From Bacteroidales bacterium (GTDB lineage: Bacteria; Bacteroidota; Bacteroidia; Bacteroidales; F082), in the NCBI GenBank assembly GCA_028704385.1, contig JAQVLA010000024.1, positions 1 through 32,749 of the forward strand: DNA of 32,749 bases, given 5' to 3'. Under the pieces are notes generated by a model. That model ran no database searches. It was not told the origin of the DNA and was given only the letters and a program-made list of their open reading frames with translations. A program made the position numbers and the translations under genes. Below are positions 32,601-32,749 of this stretch, one piece after another. The stretch's first letter is position 1, and each line of letters opens with the position of its first letter.

Positions 32601-32749
32601 ATGACTGACAATCCAGTATTAGCCCGTTTACCCAAACACCTTTATCAATTGATCATTGATCAGCCATACAACGCTTACACCTGGCAGGATCATGCTGTAT
32701 GGCGTTTTGTGATGCGACAAAATGTAGATTTTCTGAAGGATAAGGCTCA
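32601..32749 (+). CDS. Aromatic amino acid hydroxylase (N-terminal fragment; 3' end outside window)
   Basis: Only the first 49 residues are in the window. They begin MTDNPVLARLPKHLYQLI and continue with QPYNAYTWQDHAVWRFVMRQNVDFLKDKA, the pattern I know from the N-terminal part of Bacteroidota pterin-dependent aromatic amino acid hydroxylases (phenylalanine 4-monooxygenase type), in particular xDHAVWRxVMRQN. The iron-binding histidines lie beyond the window and cannot be checked. The likely job is hydroxylation of phenylalanine. A LacI-type operator-like site overlaps the predicted promoter. Confidence 0.7.
   Translation, partial: MTDNPVLARLPKHLYQLIIDQPYNAYTWQDHAVWRFVMRQNVDFLKDKA

Noticed and set aside
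1-32749. CRISPR arrays, insertion sequences, replication origin
   Set aside because: No regularly spaced repeats, transposase genes with terminal inverted repeats, or DnaA-box clusters were seen in the window.

Overview
The window reads as chromosomal DNA of a member of the Bacteroidota (Bacteroidetes), probably near Bacteroidales; I cannot place it lower. The grounds are the families present (DUF2851, DUF4294, DUF5723, a trigger factor with no clear FKBP core, a ZapA/6S RNA/RNase Y block, a lineage-typical OppC permease with a large insertion), the lack of strong Shine-Dalgarno sequences, and repeated promoter-like matches to the Bacteroidota -7 element TAnnTTTG.

Layout. 1-2.6 kb: end of a membrane histidine kinase, a convergent purine nucleoside phosphorylase and a divergent secreted MsrB. 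2.6-7.5 kb (minus): a DUF2851 gene, then a tight operon of two AGCS sodium/amino-acid symporters ending in a coupled small secreted protein. 7.7-10.7 kb (plus): a coiled-coil ZapB-like protein, ZapA, a strong 6S RNA candidate, RNase Y and a small outer-membrane protein, closed by a good terminator. 10.7-12.3 kb (minus): ruvX-def-TPR lipoprotein, divergent from dapD (12.4-13.2 kb). 13.2-19.5 kb is a loosely packed accessory stretch: two envelope proteins, a Crp/Fnr regulator, a DUF4405 membrane protein, a small HMA-like protein, an unrecognised 264-residue protein, a MORN protein and a 49-residue Pmp3/YqaE protein, with a pair of related ~53-base repeats. It ends at tRNA-His, whose acceptor stem has two mismatches. 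19.8-22.5 kb: a lone OppC permease, convergent with a DUF5723 outer-membrane protein. 22.6-26.8 kb: tRNA-Leu, then tig-clpP-clpX (folding and proteolysis) and a DUF4294 gene. 26.8-30.2 kb (minus): Gfo/Idh/MocA oxidoreductase, lipoprotein and polyprenyl-phosphate sugar transferase, a likely surface-polysaccharide operon. 30.3-32.5 kb: pcm, then a DUF1016 (YhcG-type) PDDEXK nuclease gene split by one in-frame stop and flanked by a 68-base direct repeat of the pcm 3' end. The window closes at the start of an aromatic amino acid hydroxylase gene.

Most of the window is ordinary housekeeping DNA. The places most worth a second look are the pcm 3'-end duplication around the nuclease gene, the pair of LacI-type operator-like palindromes at 29156 and 32527, the 6S RNA between zapA and rny, the mismatched tRNA-His, and the Asn-to-Asp change at the base-recognition position of the purine nucleoside phosphorylase. 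I saw no CRISPR array, insertion sequence, integrase or complete novel system.
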